Source of the DNA: Teratosphaeria epicoccoides
Taxonomy: Eukaryota; Ascomycota; Dothideomycetes; Mycosphaerellales; Teratosphaeriaceae
Direction: 5' to 3'
Length of the DNA: 64,000 nt
Assembly: GCA_021401465.1 (NCBI GenBank)
Contig: JADDMT010000137.1
Location: forward strand, 1 to 64,000
The notes below the pieces were generated by a model. It searched no databases. It worked only from the letters and a program-made list of their open reading frames with translations, and was not told where the DNA came from. Positions 31,957 through 43,005 of this stretch are shown in pieces. A program made the position numbers and the translations under genes. The first letter of the stretch is position 1. The number at the start of each line of letters is the position of its first letter.

Positions 31957-32660
31957 CATGCAGACATAGGTTTGTTTTGACCTTGAGCGGAGGTGCTCTC
32001 TGCACGTGGGGGCAAGGCACCTTGTGAGATCTGGTGACGGCGTGGCAGAATGTTGAGAGAGTCCGTAAATGTCATCTTGTTCAATCGGCCAGACCCTTAG
32101 GCGCATCAAGCGCCTTGACGAGAAGTCCGGTGGCACAAGTGTGTTACCTTCATTGGAGGCAATCGAATGTCAACACCTCCGCCGGGGCCAAGTAATTCAC
32201 AGGTCACACTCACTTCGTCTAAAGCTGGAGCTGCGTCTTTTGGCTTGGACATATTGCAAAGCACTTGCAGTGTTTGGTTTCGGCCATCATGTGTTGGTGC
32301 TTGCCATCAAATACTTGCCTAGATGGTTGACTAGTGGGATCACTGTCAGCACAAAGCGAGTACCTCGGCACCATTTACGTGTGCCCCAGGGTCGTATCCT
32401 CTTGACTGGTCGGATGGTCGGATTGCCAAGAAAGGAAGTCGCTGCGTTGTAGGATCGCAATTCTGAGAATCCTTTGCAGCTGGATTTAAACAGGATTCAT
32501 GATCGTGCAGTCACTCAATTGATTCAGAAGTAACGTCTTATCGACCATTTGGAACCACCATATCACTCACGATTGGAATCGATTGGACACCGTTTGCCTT
32601 TGCAAGATCTGTTTGAACGTATTGAGTACAAGATAGAGGTCGTCAGCACTCACAGCGGCT
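31957..32660. other. 704-bp spacer, no gene seen
   Basis: No open frame with recognisable content. It precedes the thioesterase gene and should contain its promoter. Confidence 0.5.
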
Positions 32661-33319
32661 ATGGCAGACACAAAGCGACTGCGCGAGCTGGTGGTGCCCA
32701 TGTTCGAAGACGTACGCTCTCCTATCTCCCAGCGGCTGTGAGATCGCAGCAGCTTGACATCGGCTTCATCGCTGCGTGGCCTCAAGTCTCGAGGAGACAG
32801 CCGACTGATTCTCTCCGTATCTGCAGTTCTACGACAAGGCTCCGACGAACTTCACCAAGAAATGGTCCCAAAGCCTTGAGCTAGTAGAGGCAGAGCAGAC
32901 CTCTCCATCCACAGCGAGGACTGCCTGGCGCTTCCAAGTGCAGCCCGAGTACAACAATCCTGGTGGGATTATGCAAGGTGGTGCGCACGCGGCTTTCCAC
33001 GACGTGCTGACGAGCTGGACCTTCTTTGTCTTTGCAGGACCTGGCTTTTGGCGAAGCCACGTCACACGTGTCTTGAGTGTGACTTACTACCGACCTGCCA
33101 TGCCAGGAGATTGGCTGCGAGCTGAGTGCGAGGTGAGAGGATATCTTGTTTGTCTGTCAAGAAGGGCGTCTGAGCTTCGCTGACCAAGGCTGGTAGGTTG
33201 TGGGAGCTGGGAAGCGTCTCGGTACAGTGAATGGGAAGTTTGTCCGGGAGAAGGATGGCGCGCTCGTTAGCACGTGTGCGCATGAGAAGTTCAATACCGA
33301 CATCGACAGCAAGATGTAG
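32661..33319 (+). CDS. Hotdog-fold thioesterase (PaaI/THEM-like)
   Basis: Predicted acyl-CoA thioesterase with a single hotdog domain. Exons are 32661-32711, 32827-33132 and 33197-33319, product 159 residues. The first exon encodes MADTKRLRELVVPMFED; the middle exon carries the signature NPGGIMQGGAHAAFHDVL (the N...GG..H...D active-site region of the family), then RVLSVTYYRPAMPGDWLRAE; the last exon gives the closing strands around GTVNGKFVRE and CAHEKFN. Introns are 115 and 64 bp with GT-AG borders. No targeting signal is seen, so it is probably cytosolic or peroxisomal by an unseen route. Substrate unknown. Confidence 0.85.
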
Positions 33320-33570
33320 AGCAAATGCACCTCCCTCATTCCAGTCAGCATTTCACTGATCGGCCCGAAAGACGCATAGCGAGATGATAGATCGCGTCAA
33401 GGTTGATTTTAGCCCGTGGTGTTCTTCAGCCAAGCGAGTAGCGTCTGGACCCCGATGATCCCTGCATCAGCTTGAGCTCTACCTCTCCACATCATCCTTG
33501 CCACCGCTCCCCTCTCCGTTCTCTATTAGCTCTGTGTGCGCGATTCGGCGAACTGTGAGCAGCTGGAAAA

Positions 33571-34209
33571 ATGCCGCATGCACTGAGGCCATCCTACTTT
33601 CGGTCTTTGTCATCTTTCTCGAAAGACAAGCCACGTCTATACATCGCATTGTATCCCAGGGGCGGCGATACCGGGTCCTCGACGTCCAACGCCTACTGCG
33701 ACTCATATCACTGGGCTCTCGTAATAGGCACATCGAGTTCAATCCGCACGGACCCAGCCACGCGATACCATCTGAGTCATGCATCAGTCTCTGGCCCTTC
33801 AGACGCCCGTCGGGGTTCTGCACATACGTTCTTTCTCGAGGAGAACGATCTCGCTGGAGACAAGCGGGCGCAAGAGGCAATGCTGATACGCATTGCCGTG
33901 GCAAAGGTTACTGATGTCGAGCTAGCCAAGGAGGTCCTCCGAGCTCTCAGGCCGCATGGCAAAGACGGCAGCTTTTCGTCGTGCTTTGAATGGGTGCGTG
34001 TTGCTTTCTCTTGCTTGCACGCCGAGCCTGGATGTCTGAAGACCTACTTTGATGACGACGATTGGCCGTGGATTGAGAAGTGCACGAGGGAATACTGTAG
34101 ATCGAAGCGTCGGCAAGGTCGATTTGCTGCGCACTCCGAGACCGCCACCTGGAAAAGGGACGAAGTCTGTACTTTCAATGCTTGGGAGATGCGCGAGACG
34201 GCGCCTTGA
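33571..34209 (+). CDS. Conserved fungal protein of unknown function (DUF6914-like)
   Basis: A single-exon frame of 212 residues. The segment PRLYIALYPRGGD, then YHWALVIG and TRYHLSHA, resembles a fungal family of unknown function in which a short beta-rich N-terminal half is followed by helices (here MLIRIAVAKVTD and FEWVRVAFSCL). The likely translation start is the first ATG (33571); the second half of the leader (SSFSKDKPRLYIA) is where family similarity begins. No signal peptide or membrane span. The family number is from memory and should be treated as tentative. Confidence 0.65.
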   Translation: MPHALRPSYFRSLSSFSKDKPRLYIALYPRGGDTGSSTSNAYCDSYHWALVIGTSSSIRTDPATRYHLSHASVSGPSDARRGSAHTFFLEENDLAGDKRAQEAMLIRIAVAKVTDVELAKEVLRALRPHGKDGSFSSCFEWVRVAFSCLHAEPGCLKTYFDDDDWPWIEKCTREYCRSKRRQGRFAAHSETATWKRDEVCTFNAWEMRETAP

Positions 34210-34483
34210 TATCGGGCAGCAGTCTATATTTTCCGGTCGAAAGGGCACGTACAAGTGAAAGCAGGGCTAAGAGAGCGGTCCATTTTTACTCCACCCTTCT
34301 CCGTGATGTGCAAGAAGCTATCGTGTTCTGCACTTCGGCTTCCCCTATAGCAAATGCCATGTGGTGACCAGGATCTCTGCCGGGTTACTCACCGCGTCTT
34401 CGTATACGACTGACCTGGCTGTTGCGTTACATGCCATCAGCCCGCGAGATGTCTTCTGATGCTGTATCCGGCAGACTGCAGCG

Positions 34484-35432
34484 ATGGAGCCTTCTGTGCT
34501 GATTGTTGGTGCCGGCACCTTTGGAACCAGCACAACATATCATCTGGCACATTCGTACAAGGACCCATCCCGCATAACGGTCATTGACAGGTCGCCCGCT
34601 CCTCCCAAGGAAGCAGCAAGCATTGATGTCAAAATCGTATCATCCGCACAGACTACACCAGCCCATTGTATTGCCAGCTAGCCGATGAACCAATACAGGC
34701 TTGGCGATGGAACCTGAACCTGCAACAGGAGCTGAACGAATCGAACGATAAGTGCAAGCCACAGGCAGAATCTCGGCCTACTACGGTGTCTCACCAGAAG
34801 AAGCAGAGCGCGAGGGCACAATTCCCATGGTGTCGTACGGAGGGAATGGAGAAGTCATACCTTTTGGTCGCCATAATCGGTACGTCAAGTACAACGACTC
34901 AAAACAAAGCTTTCTTAGCTTTGCCATCACGCCGAGCGGGCACACGGTATCTGTGCCTGTCATTCCCCCGAGAAACCAGTACGATGTTCCTGCCAAACTC
35001 AAGCAAGATGACGCACAGATTTCTGATATCAAGACTCATGCCTCATTTGACTCAAGGGCGTCAGCCGGATTACTGGCGAATGTGTCGGGACGCAGATACT
35101 TCAACGGAAGACTGGCTGACGTGCCAGTATCCACATCCGCGACTGGACAATCTGTATCTTGCGGTGGGCGGAAGCTTTCATTCCTACCAGTGAGTACACG
35201 CCGTGTTTCCGGCCGTGTGTATTCGCTAAGCAGTCTCTCGCCAGGTTCCTTCCCGGAAGCTGGAAAATATACGCTGAACGTATTGAACGGGCAGAGCAAT
35301 GGCCTCGGGAAGGACCTCGCTTGGGGATGGAAGAACGATGAGGCGCTCCAGAGAGGTGACAAACGACGGCAATCAAGACGAGAGTTCCACGATTTTCTTG
35401 AGCCATCGTTTTCGCATACATCTAAGTTGTAG
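34484..35432 (+). pseudogene. Broken FAD-dependent amine oxidase (DAO / fructosyl-amino-acid or saccharopine oxidase type)
   Basis: The N-terminus carries an intact Rossmann FAD motif, VLIVGAGTFGTSTTYHLAH, and ITVIDRSPAPP. Coding signal then moves between all three forward frames. The first frame stops at 34679-34681. CQLADEPIQAWRWNLN lies in a second frame and ATGRISAYYGVSPEEAEREG in a third. After about 35040 the similarity returns to the second frame (RQPDYWRMCRDAD, then LYLAVGGSFHSYQ). The C-terminal GKYTLNVLNGQSNGLGKD is again in the third. The part normally found between the QAW motif and ATGRISAYY (over 100 residues in intact members) is missing. At least three frameshifts plus an internal deletion make this a pseudogene; introns cannot explain it. 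Intact relatives oxidise secondary amines such as fructosyl amino acids or saccharopine, releasing H2O2. Confidence 0.8.
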
Positions 35433-35629
35433 GTTCGCTCGTCAACGATTGCTTGAGAAAACCTGTGACCGCCCCCTGGACGTCATCACCGGGTAGAAAC
35501 TCATGCTCGAAGCCAGTTCCTCTTACCTAATGAGGACCCCAACTGAGTGATCGACGCGTCAAATGGTGCATAGTAAGTAGTGGATTTCTGCTTCTCGTTC
35601 ATGGTCGCTAGTACCAGTCCACTTTACAT

Positions 35630-37578
35630 CTACTTCTCCTTGACATACAAGCTGGCCAGCCTGGGCCCGGGGTAATTGCGGTGACCGTGCATCATCCACC
35701 ACAAGACCGTCAGCACCACGCATCCGACCAGGATGACGGAGTTCCAGTTCATCACTGATAAGGGGGTGACAGGATAAGCGTATGGAAAGCAGAAGAAGAT
35801 GTTGAAGAAGACGATGAGTACGCACGCAATGCCGTTGACGACGTAGCCATACTTTCCCATCCAGAAAGCGCCGCGCGGCACGTTCTGTCTTCTCGTGAGC
35901 AAATGCGGGAAGAAGGCCAGGAAGTAGCTTGTTGTTGTCAAGATGATGAATGATCCGACGAGATCCGTAAATGCTGTGTCGCTTCCGAGTTGTATGGCGC
36001 CAAAGCCAGTCGTCAGGATGGCGCAGAGTATCGTTGATGGAACGGGGCAAGAGAGGCGGGTGTTGACTTGCGAGAAGAAGTGTGCGAAGGGTGTAGCATT
36101 GTCTCGAGCCAATGCCCACCAAAGCCGTCCTGCCAAGGCACGGGCAACAGGTCAGTGGATGTCTCAGGTACTCTGCTATTCATCGCCAGCTTACCAACCA
36201 TCAGGACTGTCCCGATCGCGCAGATCAAAATCGAAAGCAAGATGAGGAACAACAATCCTACTGTTGCACCCTTGCTGCCTGTCGCCTGCAGGTACGCCTC
36301 GGCAAGAGAAAATGATCCCTCGCTGTTGACGACCGCGTCCAGGTTGTTGATTCCGTAAAACAGTGCAATTGCGTACAGAAACGCTGTGACGAACCCGAGG
36401 CCGACCTGCGCGAATACAGCTTTTGGCAGGTCCACCTTAGGGTCGGGGAGCTCCTCGGCCAAGTGGGTGACAGCGTCAGGAGTGCCGATGGTGAAAGCAC
36501 CATTGAGCACTCCTGTCAAAAACGCTACACCACCCGTCCAGCCGGTGGTGTTCTCAAAGTCCCTCCATACGAACGCGCTGGTGGCATGCTGCGCCGGCAT
36601 TGCTGCGACCACAATGATCGTGATCAGCCCGCCAACAATGACCATGAACAGCCCAAAATGCTGAAGGTATGGTATCAGTCGGTTGCAGAAGATCACAAAT
36701 GCTGTGCAAAGCCAAGTGATCAGCACGAATGCAACGTAAGAGTGCCATGGCTCAATGACAAAGTCCGGATGGAACACTGCGTACATCTGTACGACAACGT
36801 TGGCTGGGATCGCGATGATCGAGGACAGGTCGAAAATCCAGCCGAAGAAATTGAGGCTTCCGCAGAAGAAGCCAATCACTCGGCCCCGTCTGGCGCCAGG
36901 TGTGATCGATGCCCAGTGGTATACGCCGCCGCTTGATGGGACGGCGGACGCGAGCTCAGCGATACTGGCAGCGATGAAGGCGTAATAGCAGGACGCCACT
37001 GTGAGCTCGTACAAGATACCGGGTGGTCCACCATTCGCTCTGTATGATGATCAGTGCGCAGTTCTCGAGAATTGGTGCTGGCTCGGTTGGTGGCTATCAA
37101 TCGACCAGGAAGCTGACTCCATGGTGCGGTCGACTGTGTGATTGAGGCTGCCGTAGCAGGAGAACGAGGCAAGCGATCGTACCAATCACCTGCATGAAGC
37201 GCTGAGCGCCTTGGCCTCTCAGCTGCAATGGCCCAAACGTCACAGGCTCGCAACCGCATCACACAGTCAACCTGTGGATGGATCGACATGATCACTGTGC
37301 TAGGTGACATCGAGAACTTACACTGAGACCGATAAGGAACCAGCAAATGCGACCCAGGCGCTGTCGATGTTCAAAGCGAGCCCACATATCGACCAGAATC
37401 CGTATTGCCGCTGGAGCTCATCTTTGTGACCACTCGCATTGACCACGGTCCCATCCTCCGAAACGATCGATGTCTGTCGCGCATTCTGCCGGAAGCCATC
37501 TGCAGACCGGATCTGGCCTTCTTCGATCGGAACTTTGTGGTCAGGTTCGTCGGGCCGCTTCTCCAGCGAGGGAGTCAT
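35630..37578 (-). CDS. APC-superfamily amino acid/GABA/choline permease
   Basis: Twelve-helix plasma-membrane permease of the fungal amino acid/choline/GABA transporter family. Exons are 37578-37322, 37039-36195 and 36129-35630, product 533 residues. The N-terminal tail is hydrophilic, then ELQRQYGFWSICGLALNI leads into helix 1. The second exon opens with NGGPPGILYELTVASCYYAF and ELASAVPSSGGVYHWAS, diagnostic for this family, followed by FTIGTPDAVTHLAEELPDPK. The third begins RLWWALARDNATPFAHFFSQ. The first intron (282 bp) is long for this window and could hide a micro-exon; the second is 65 bp. The substrate cannot be set from sequence alone; GABA or choline-type permeases are the closest kinds. 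Confidence 0.9.
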
Positions 37579-38664
37579 TGTGGCTGGGCTGTGCGTTCGC
37601 TTAGTGAGTCCGCTTGGTGTGTTCCCGCACAGTCTTCACGTAGATCGATATATGCAAGTCCGATATCATCTCATCTAGGGCCGAAACATGAAAGCAAGCG
37701 AGCAGCAAATTTGCAAGGGGAACATGTGGGCTACATGATGAAGTTCGGAGGAGACATGCATACACTCCTAGTGGAATGCATGAGCCATGACAGACCTGGC
37801 CAGGCTCAGAGAGGCTGTTCATCACAGCCGCTCCATCCAAGGGAGGTCTCCCCTTGTCCGGGTTTGCGAGAGAGGAGGGAGGTCATTGGCAGGTGCTCCA
37901 GCCCAGATAAGGCTCTGCAAGTCAGCCCGTCTGACATCATCATGTTGAGCACGCGCGCGATATGACATTGCAATGTTGACTGTCTGACTCAGTATTTGAC
38001 TGTCTGACTCAGTATTTGACTGTCTGACTCAGTGTTTGACTGTTCGTCTCAATTGCCCGGGCGACGCGCATTAGTAATGTTTACGATGCCACCATTCCTG
38101 CCATCTTCCCAGCTCCCTCCTCTTCTCTTGTGCTACACCCACTGATTCGCCACAACATCTCCGCCTCGTCGCTCGTGTCCATGTATCTCGGTCGATGCGC
38201 GAGACCAAGAACCATCTCATGACGTTTGGGCTCTCGAGGCCGAGAAAGGTACAGCTGTCACGCGTGGTCTGCTTCGCGGTGCCTCGTCACAAGAACACAA
38301 CTCGCAATCACTTTAGTCATTGCGGGTCATTGGCGGGCTGCAGATAACGCACTGCCCCGGACCCTAGAACAATTCGCAGGCTCTTACGTTAACTTTTGCT
38401 TCCATGCATAATTCAAGGCAGTTGGAGAGAGCTCCACAGGTCGAGTCTGCTTCCCCTTCCTCACACTGTGGACTTGCGTCGGCGGCCGAATAGCCCACTG
38501 TCACTTCGGCAGCTGGACACGCAGACTGATGCAGTGCTAAAAAGGTCGTCAGGACCCCTAACCGGACTCAGTATGGGCTGCATCGATGATGCCTACTATT
38601 TGGTCTTGACTCTTCCCGTACAGCACAGACCGCTGATACTGATCACTGCAAGATCCCCCATGAG
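37579..38664. other. 1.1-kb spacer with tandem repeat
   Basis: Divergent promoter region between the APC permease (minus) and MATE transporter (plus). It contains the 20-bp tandem repeat at 37976-38055. No gene is supported. Confidence 0.55.
37976..38055. repeat. 20-bp tandem repeat, three copies plus a degenerate fourth
   Basis: Units beginning TTGACTGTCTGACTCAGTAT at 37976, 37996 and 38016 (the third with one change), and a diverged fourth at 38036. Each unit carries TGACTCA-like words (CTGACTCAG), which resemble AP-1/Gcn4 half-sites; a regulatory role is only a suggestion. Confidence 0.9.
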
Positions 38665-40298
38665 ATGGAGACTCGGCAAGATGAGACAGCAAGCGCGAGA
38701 TCATGGCTGCCTGCGTTCTTGAGAAAGCGCCTGGACTGGGACGCTGAGGATGGCGATGCAATGCCGGGCGAGAGGAGTCCTCTTCTCCCTAAACCTGGGA
38801 GTGAAGAAGATGCTGTGGAGGGTGAGACGTACGATGTTGGGGACGATAGTAAGACTCCTTTCCAGGGCATTGCTTCGGAATTCTGGATCCTGTTTAAGAG
38901 CTCCGTGCCGGTCGTTCTCGCTTATACTTTGCAGAACAGCTTGCAGACAGCTTCGGTGCTCATTGTCGGAAGGTTGGGTCCTGAAGCACTTTCCGTCGGG
39001 GCGTTCAGTTATATGTTCGCCATGGCGACTGCTTGGCTGATTGGAATGGGCGGTACGACAGCCATTGATACCATTGCCAGCGCCGCTTTCACCAGTGGCA
39101 AAGACAAGCGTGATCTTGGCATCATATTGCAGCGAGCTTTCATTGTGCTTGGCCTATTCTACATTCCTGTGGCCATCTTGTGGATATTTTCCGAGCCCGT
39201 GTTTCGTCTACTGGGACAAGAAGAGTACATTGCCAAGGACGCATCGAACTTCCTAATGGTTCTCATTCCTGGCGGTCTGGGCTACATCGCATTTGAATGC
39301 ATGAAGAAGTATCTGCAAGCCCAGGAGATCATGCGACCAGGGACATACGTGCTCCTCATCACCTCTCCAATCTCTGCTGGACTCAACATCCTCTTCGTGC
39401 ACACTCTCAAAATAGGCCTTCTGGGAGCGCCATTGGCCACGGGCATCAGTTATTGGCTAAGCTTTATCCTGCTGGTGATGTACGCGCGATTTGTGGCTGG
39501 CCGGGAGTGTTGGGGCGGCTTCAGTAGGAGGGCGTTTCAAAACATCCTACCATTCGCGCGCATCGCGGCACTGGGTGTGGTTCACGTCGGCACCGAGTGG
39601 TGGGCATTCGAGGTTGTTGCGATTGTTGCCGGCCAACTTGGCAAGATCCCACTTGCCGCTCAGTCAGTCATCATGACCGCCGATCAAGTCATGAACACCA
39701 TACCCTTCGGCGTGGGCGTCGCGACCTCAGCCCGAGTAGGTAATCTCTTGGGTGCTAGGAATGCCAAAGGTGCTGCGCGGGCTGCCAACACAGCGGCATG
39801 GCTTTCTGCAGTTTTGGGAGCCATCGTCCTGGCGGTTCTCATGGGAACAAGAAACAAATTTGCATATCTATTCAATGATGACCTCGAAGTGGTGCGATTG
39901 ACCGCCAAAGTTCTGCCATGGGTGGCACTGTTCCAAATTGCGGATGGACTCAATGGGAGCTGTGGTGGCTCGCTGAGAGGCATGGGACGGCAACACGTTG
40001 GTGCACTTATCAACATTATGTCGTACTACTGCGGTAAGATTCTGGTTCATTGCGGATTTAACCAGAGTACATGGCTGACGAAGTGACAGGCGCTCTGCCC
40101 CTAGGCATCCACCTTGCTTTCCATGGCTGGGGCTTGGGCGGACTTTGGATCGGTCAATGCATTGCTCTATACATCGTCGGCGCCCTGGAGTGGATCATTG
40201 TGGCCTTCAGCGATTGGCACAAGCAAGTCGAGAATGCTCTTGCACGCCTGGACTCCGACGATCGTGCTGAGCAAGGAGGTGCAGATCATGTCATATGA
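38665..40298 (+). CDS. MATE-family multidrug/metabolite exporter
   Basis: Twelve-helix cation-coupled antiporter of the eukaryotic MATE family. Exons 38665-40033 and 40090-40298 join at a glycine codon across a 56-bp intron (GTAAGA to ACAG), giving 525 residues. The N-terminal cytoplasmic tail has a fungal-type ERSPLLPK motif. The paired MatE repeats show VPVVLAYTLQNSLQTASVLI and VGRLGPEALSVGAFSYMF, GMGGTTAIDTIASAAF, then in the second half VVAIVAGQLGKIPLAAQSVI and PFGVGVATSARVGNLLG. The last exon supplies LGIHLAFHGWGLGGLWIGQC, helix 12 and a charged tail. Localisation is probably vacuolar or plasma membrane; substrate unknown. Confidence 0.92.
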
Positions 40299-41202
40299 AT
40301 AGATTGACGATTGCATGGAGTGGTGCTGTTTCAGGCTATGCCTGCAAGACGAGCACAGTGGAGCAGAGGCTTTTGTTGTTGCTCCTTCCTAGAGCAGTCG
40401 CCCATGACTTGAACGGACAGTGCTCGCGGGCTCTTTTCGATGCCATCAGGAAAAAAAACTTCGACCAGCCCAATGCAGCCCGTCTTTCCATACATCTCTC
40501 TCTTTTCGACTCTCTTCTCAGCCTCATTTTTTATCTCGTCTCTGGATCCATCGTGAGAATGCTTGGCTATCTCTGATGACTACAGATTTGACAGCAGCAT
40601 ACATATTCCTGACACACGGCATTGACAAACCAGTATCGATATCAGAGGGGGCTCATGCAGCCCAGAAACTCTTATCTTGCTCGTCGGCCAGGCGCGCCGC
40701 ATTGAAGGCGGGACCACAGGATCGTCGAAACATCGCCGCGAGCCTCGTATGCTTCTAAGCAAATCGCCCGCGTCATCGACTGCTGGCGAGAGAGCCCAGA
40801 CGAACGACAGGCTACAGCTGCTCGTCAATCCCGCCATGCATCCTATTCCCAAGGCCGCCATGCATGCCTATGCATCCGTCAGGAACCGAAGAAGCTCTCA
40901 ATGCCTCGTGCGTTGTCTTGCCGTAAAGCAGCATGAGCTCCCCTCCGGACAGCGCATCTCGCACCGCTGCGAGCTGCTTGACCTGGTCTAGCTGCTGGCA
41001 CCGAAAACTGGTGAGCAACGATCTTGCATCAGTGGTGTCGAAGATTCTCAGGTAAGGTAAACAGAGTAAACAGATCAGCTCGCCGAAAGCTATCTGCCGT
41101 GGCGGCAAGGTGAAGCCCTTTTATAAGTCCGAGCAATCCTGCCTTACCTTGATGAGCACCCTGGTGGCTGTCTTGTGATCGTTCGCCTACCAGCTGGTTA
41201 AG
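40299..41202. other. 904-bp spacer, no gene seen
   Basis: 3' flank of the MATE gene and promoter of the agmatinase-type gene. Open frames of about 100 codons occur in overlapping registers without motifs. Confidence 0.5.
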
Positions 41203-42564
41203 ATGTTGAGGCTCATGTGCTCTGTCGCTGCTTTGGTGGCCGCAGCTTCTGCTCACGGGGATCACGACCAAAAGCCCATTGCTGGGCCGCACAAGAGCTT
41301 GTGGTACAATACTTTGCCAGGGGACGGTGGCACTCAGGCCGACTCGATCTTCTCTGGCATTTCAACCTTTGGTCGCATTGAATATTCGCCGTGCCTCGCT
41401 ACGAATGAGGTGAAATATGACATTGCCTTCATTGGTAAGAATCCGCTACCAGTGCCAGTGACTACGGCCATCGCTAAGGACTCCACCAGGCGCACCGTTT
41501 GACACTGGTACCTCATACAGACCAGGTGCCCGTTTCGGTCCATCTGGCATCAGACAGGGAAGTCGAAGGCTGAATCTGTACGGTGGCTACAACGTGCCAT
41601 TGGCAGCCAACCCGTTCAACAGCTGGGCCACTGTGATCGACTGCGGCGACATTCCAGTGACGAGCTACGACAACGAGTGGGCCATTTACCAAATAGAAGA
41701 GGGACACAACAGCATCTTGATGCGTGAGCCTGCCACCGACGCCAGTGCCCCTGGCCCAAGCAAGCATGGCAAGACTCTGCCTCGCGTGATCACCCTGGGA
41801 GGAGACCACACCATTACTCTGCCGCTCCTGCGCTCGATGAACCGTGCGTACGGTCCAGTGACAGTCATTCACTTTGACTCTCACCTCGATACCTGGAAAC
41901 CAAAGGTGTTCGGCGGCGCGCCTAGCAAGGTCGCTAGCATCAACCACGGTACGTACTTCTACCACGCAGCCTTGGAGGGCTTGCTCAAGAATGATACCAA
42001 CATTCACGCTGGTACGTATGCAGATGTATAGTAGAGCCCTTGAGACTCTGAATGATCTCTAATCAATCCTTTTGTAGGTATCCGCACCACTCTGAGTGGT
42101 CTTTCCGACTACGAAAACGATGGATATGTGGGCTTCCAGATTGTAGAGGCTAGGGAGATCGACACGATCGGCACGGACGGCATCATCAAGAAGATTCGAG
42201 ACCGCGTTGGTGATAATCCAGTGTATCTGTCAATTGATATTGATACCCTGGATCCGGCCTTTGCTCCAGCAACGGGTACGCCAGAGACTGGTGGGTGGTC
42301 GACGAGAGAGCTCCGCACGATAGTCCGTGGTCTTGATGGGCTGAATCTCGTCGCTGCCGACATTGTTGAGGTAGCCCCGGCATACGACACAAATGCTGAG
42401 CACACCACCATGGCCGCCGCTGATACGTTGTATGAGGTGATGTCTAGTAAGTAAAGTGCAATTAGGTAGGAAGACACGGCTGACAGTGCGTTCTAGTCAT
42501 GGTCAAGAACGGTCCGCTGTCCAAGCTCGGCGCCCCAGAGAGCGAGACAAAGCAAGAGATGTGA
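41203..42564 (+). CDS. Secreted agmatinase/arginase-family ureohydrolase
   Basis: Binuclear manganese ureohydrolase, expected to release urea from agmatine or a related guanidino compound. Four exons (41203-41434, 41490-42011, 42078-42446, 42497-42564) give 396 residues. MLRLMCSVAALVAAASA is a signal peptide, so the enzyme should enter the secretory pathway. Metal-binding motifs are complete: GGDHTITLPLL, VIHFDSHLDTW and SIDIDTLDPAFAP, with GTGTPE-type ATGTPETGGWS after the last. The substrate-side motif INHGTYFYHA is present. The second exon opens with GAPFDTGTSYRPGARFGPSG, a hallmark of the family. Agmatinase is a better guess than arginase from overall layout, but specificity is not proven. 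Confidence 0.92.
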
Positions 42565-43005
42565 ACAGCGCAAGCTGAGGCAAACGTGCGCTGATGAGAA
42601 TAAAGCCCCGGAGAGTCGATTAGGAAGGGACATTTTCATATCAATGGTGCATATATGCACATAATCAGACTTTGGACGAGGACGTGAGACCTCTTGTCAC
42701 GTACCAACAGAGCATGTTCGATGCCGTTTGACGCCATGAAACAACACGAGGGAACAAACGACTGCCACAGATTCACTATCTTCATCGATGCATGACGTGA
42801 TGACATGAGATATTCACAGGTCGCGCCCACTCTTGGTCAAGAACATCAGCTGAGGCCAATGTGATGTCTTCTGCGAGGCTGTTCATCATGAGCCAAGGTT
42901 CCAAGGATTCTGCTATGGGTACGATCTTGGCTTACCGGTCGAGGGATACGACATTCGTGTGCCGCGCTGCACGTCTGGTTGCAGTCTCAATAGGTTCAAA
43001 GCACG
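42565..43005. other. 441-bp spacer, no gene seen
   Basis: Convergent 3' flanks of the ureohydrolase gene and of the cysteine-rich minus-strand gene. Nothing else recognised. Confidence 0.5.
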
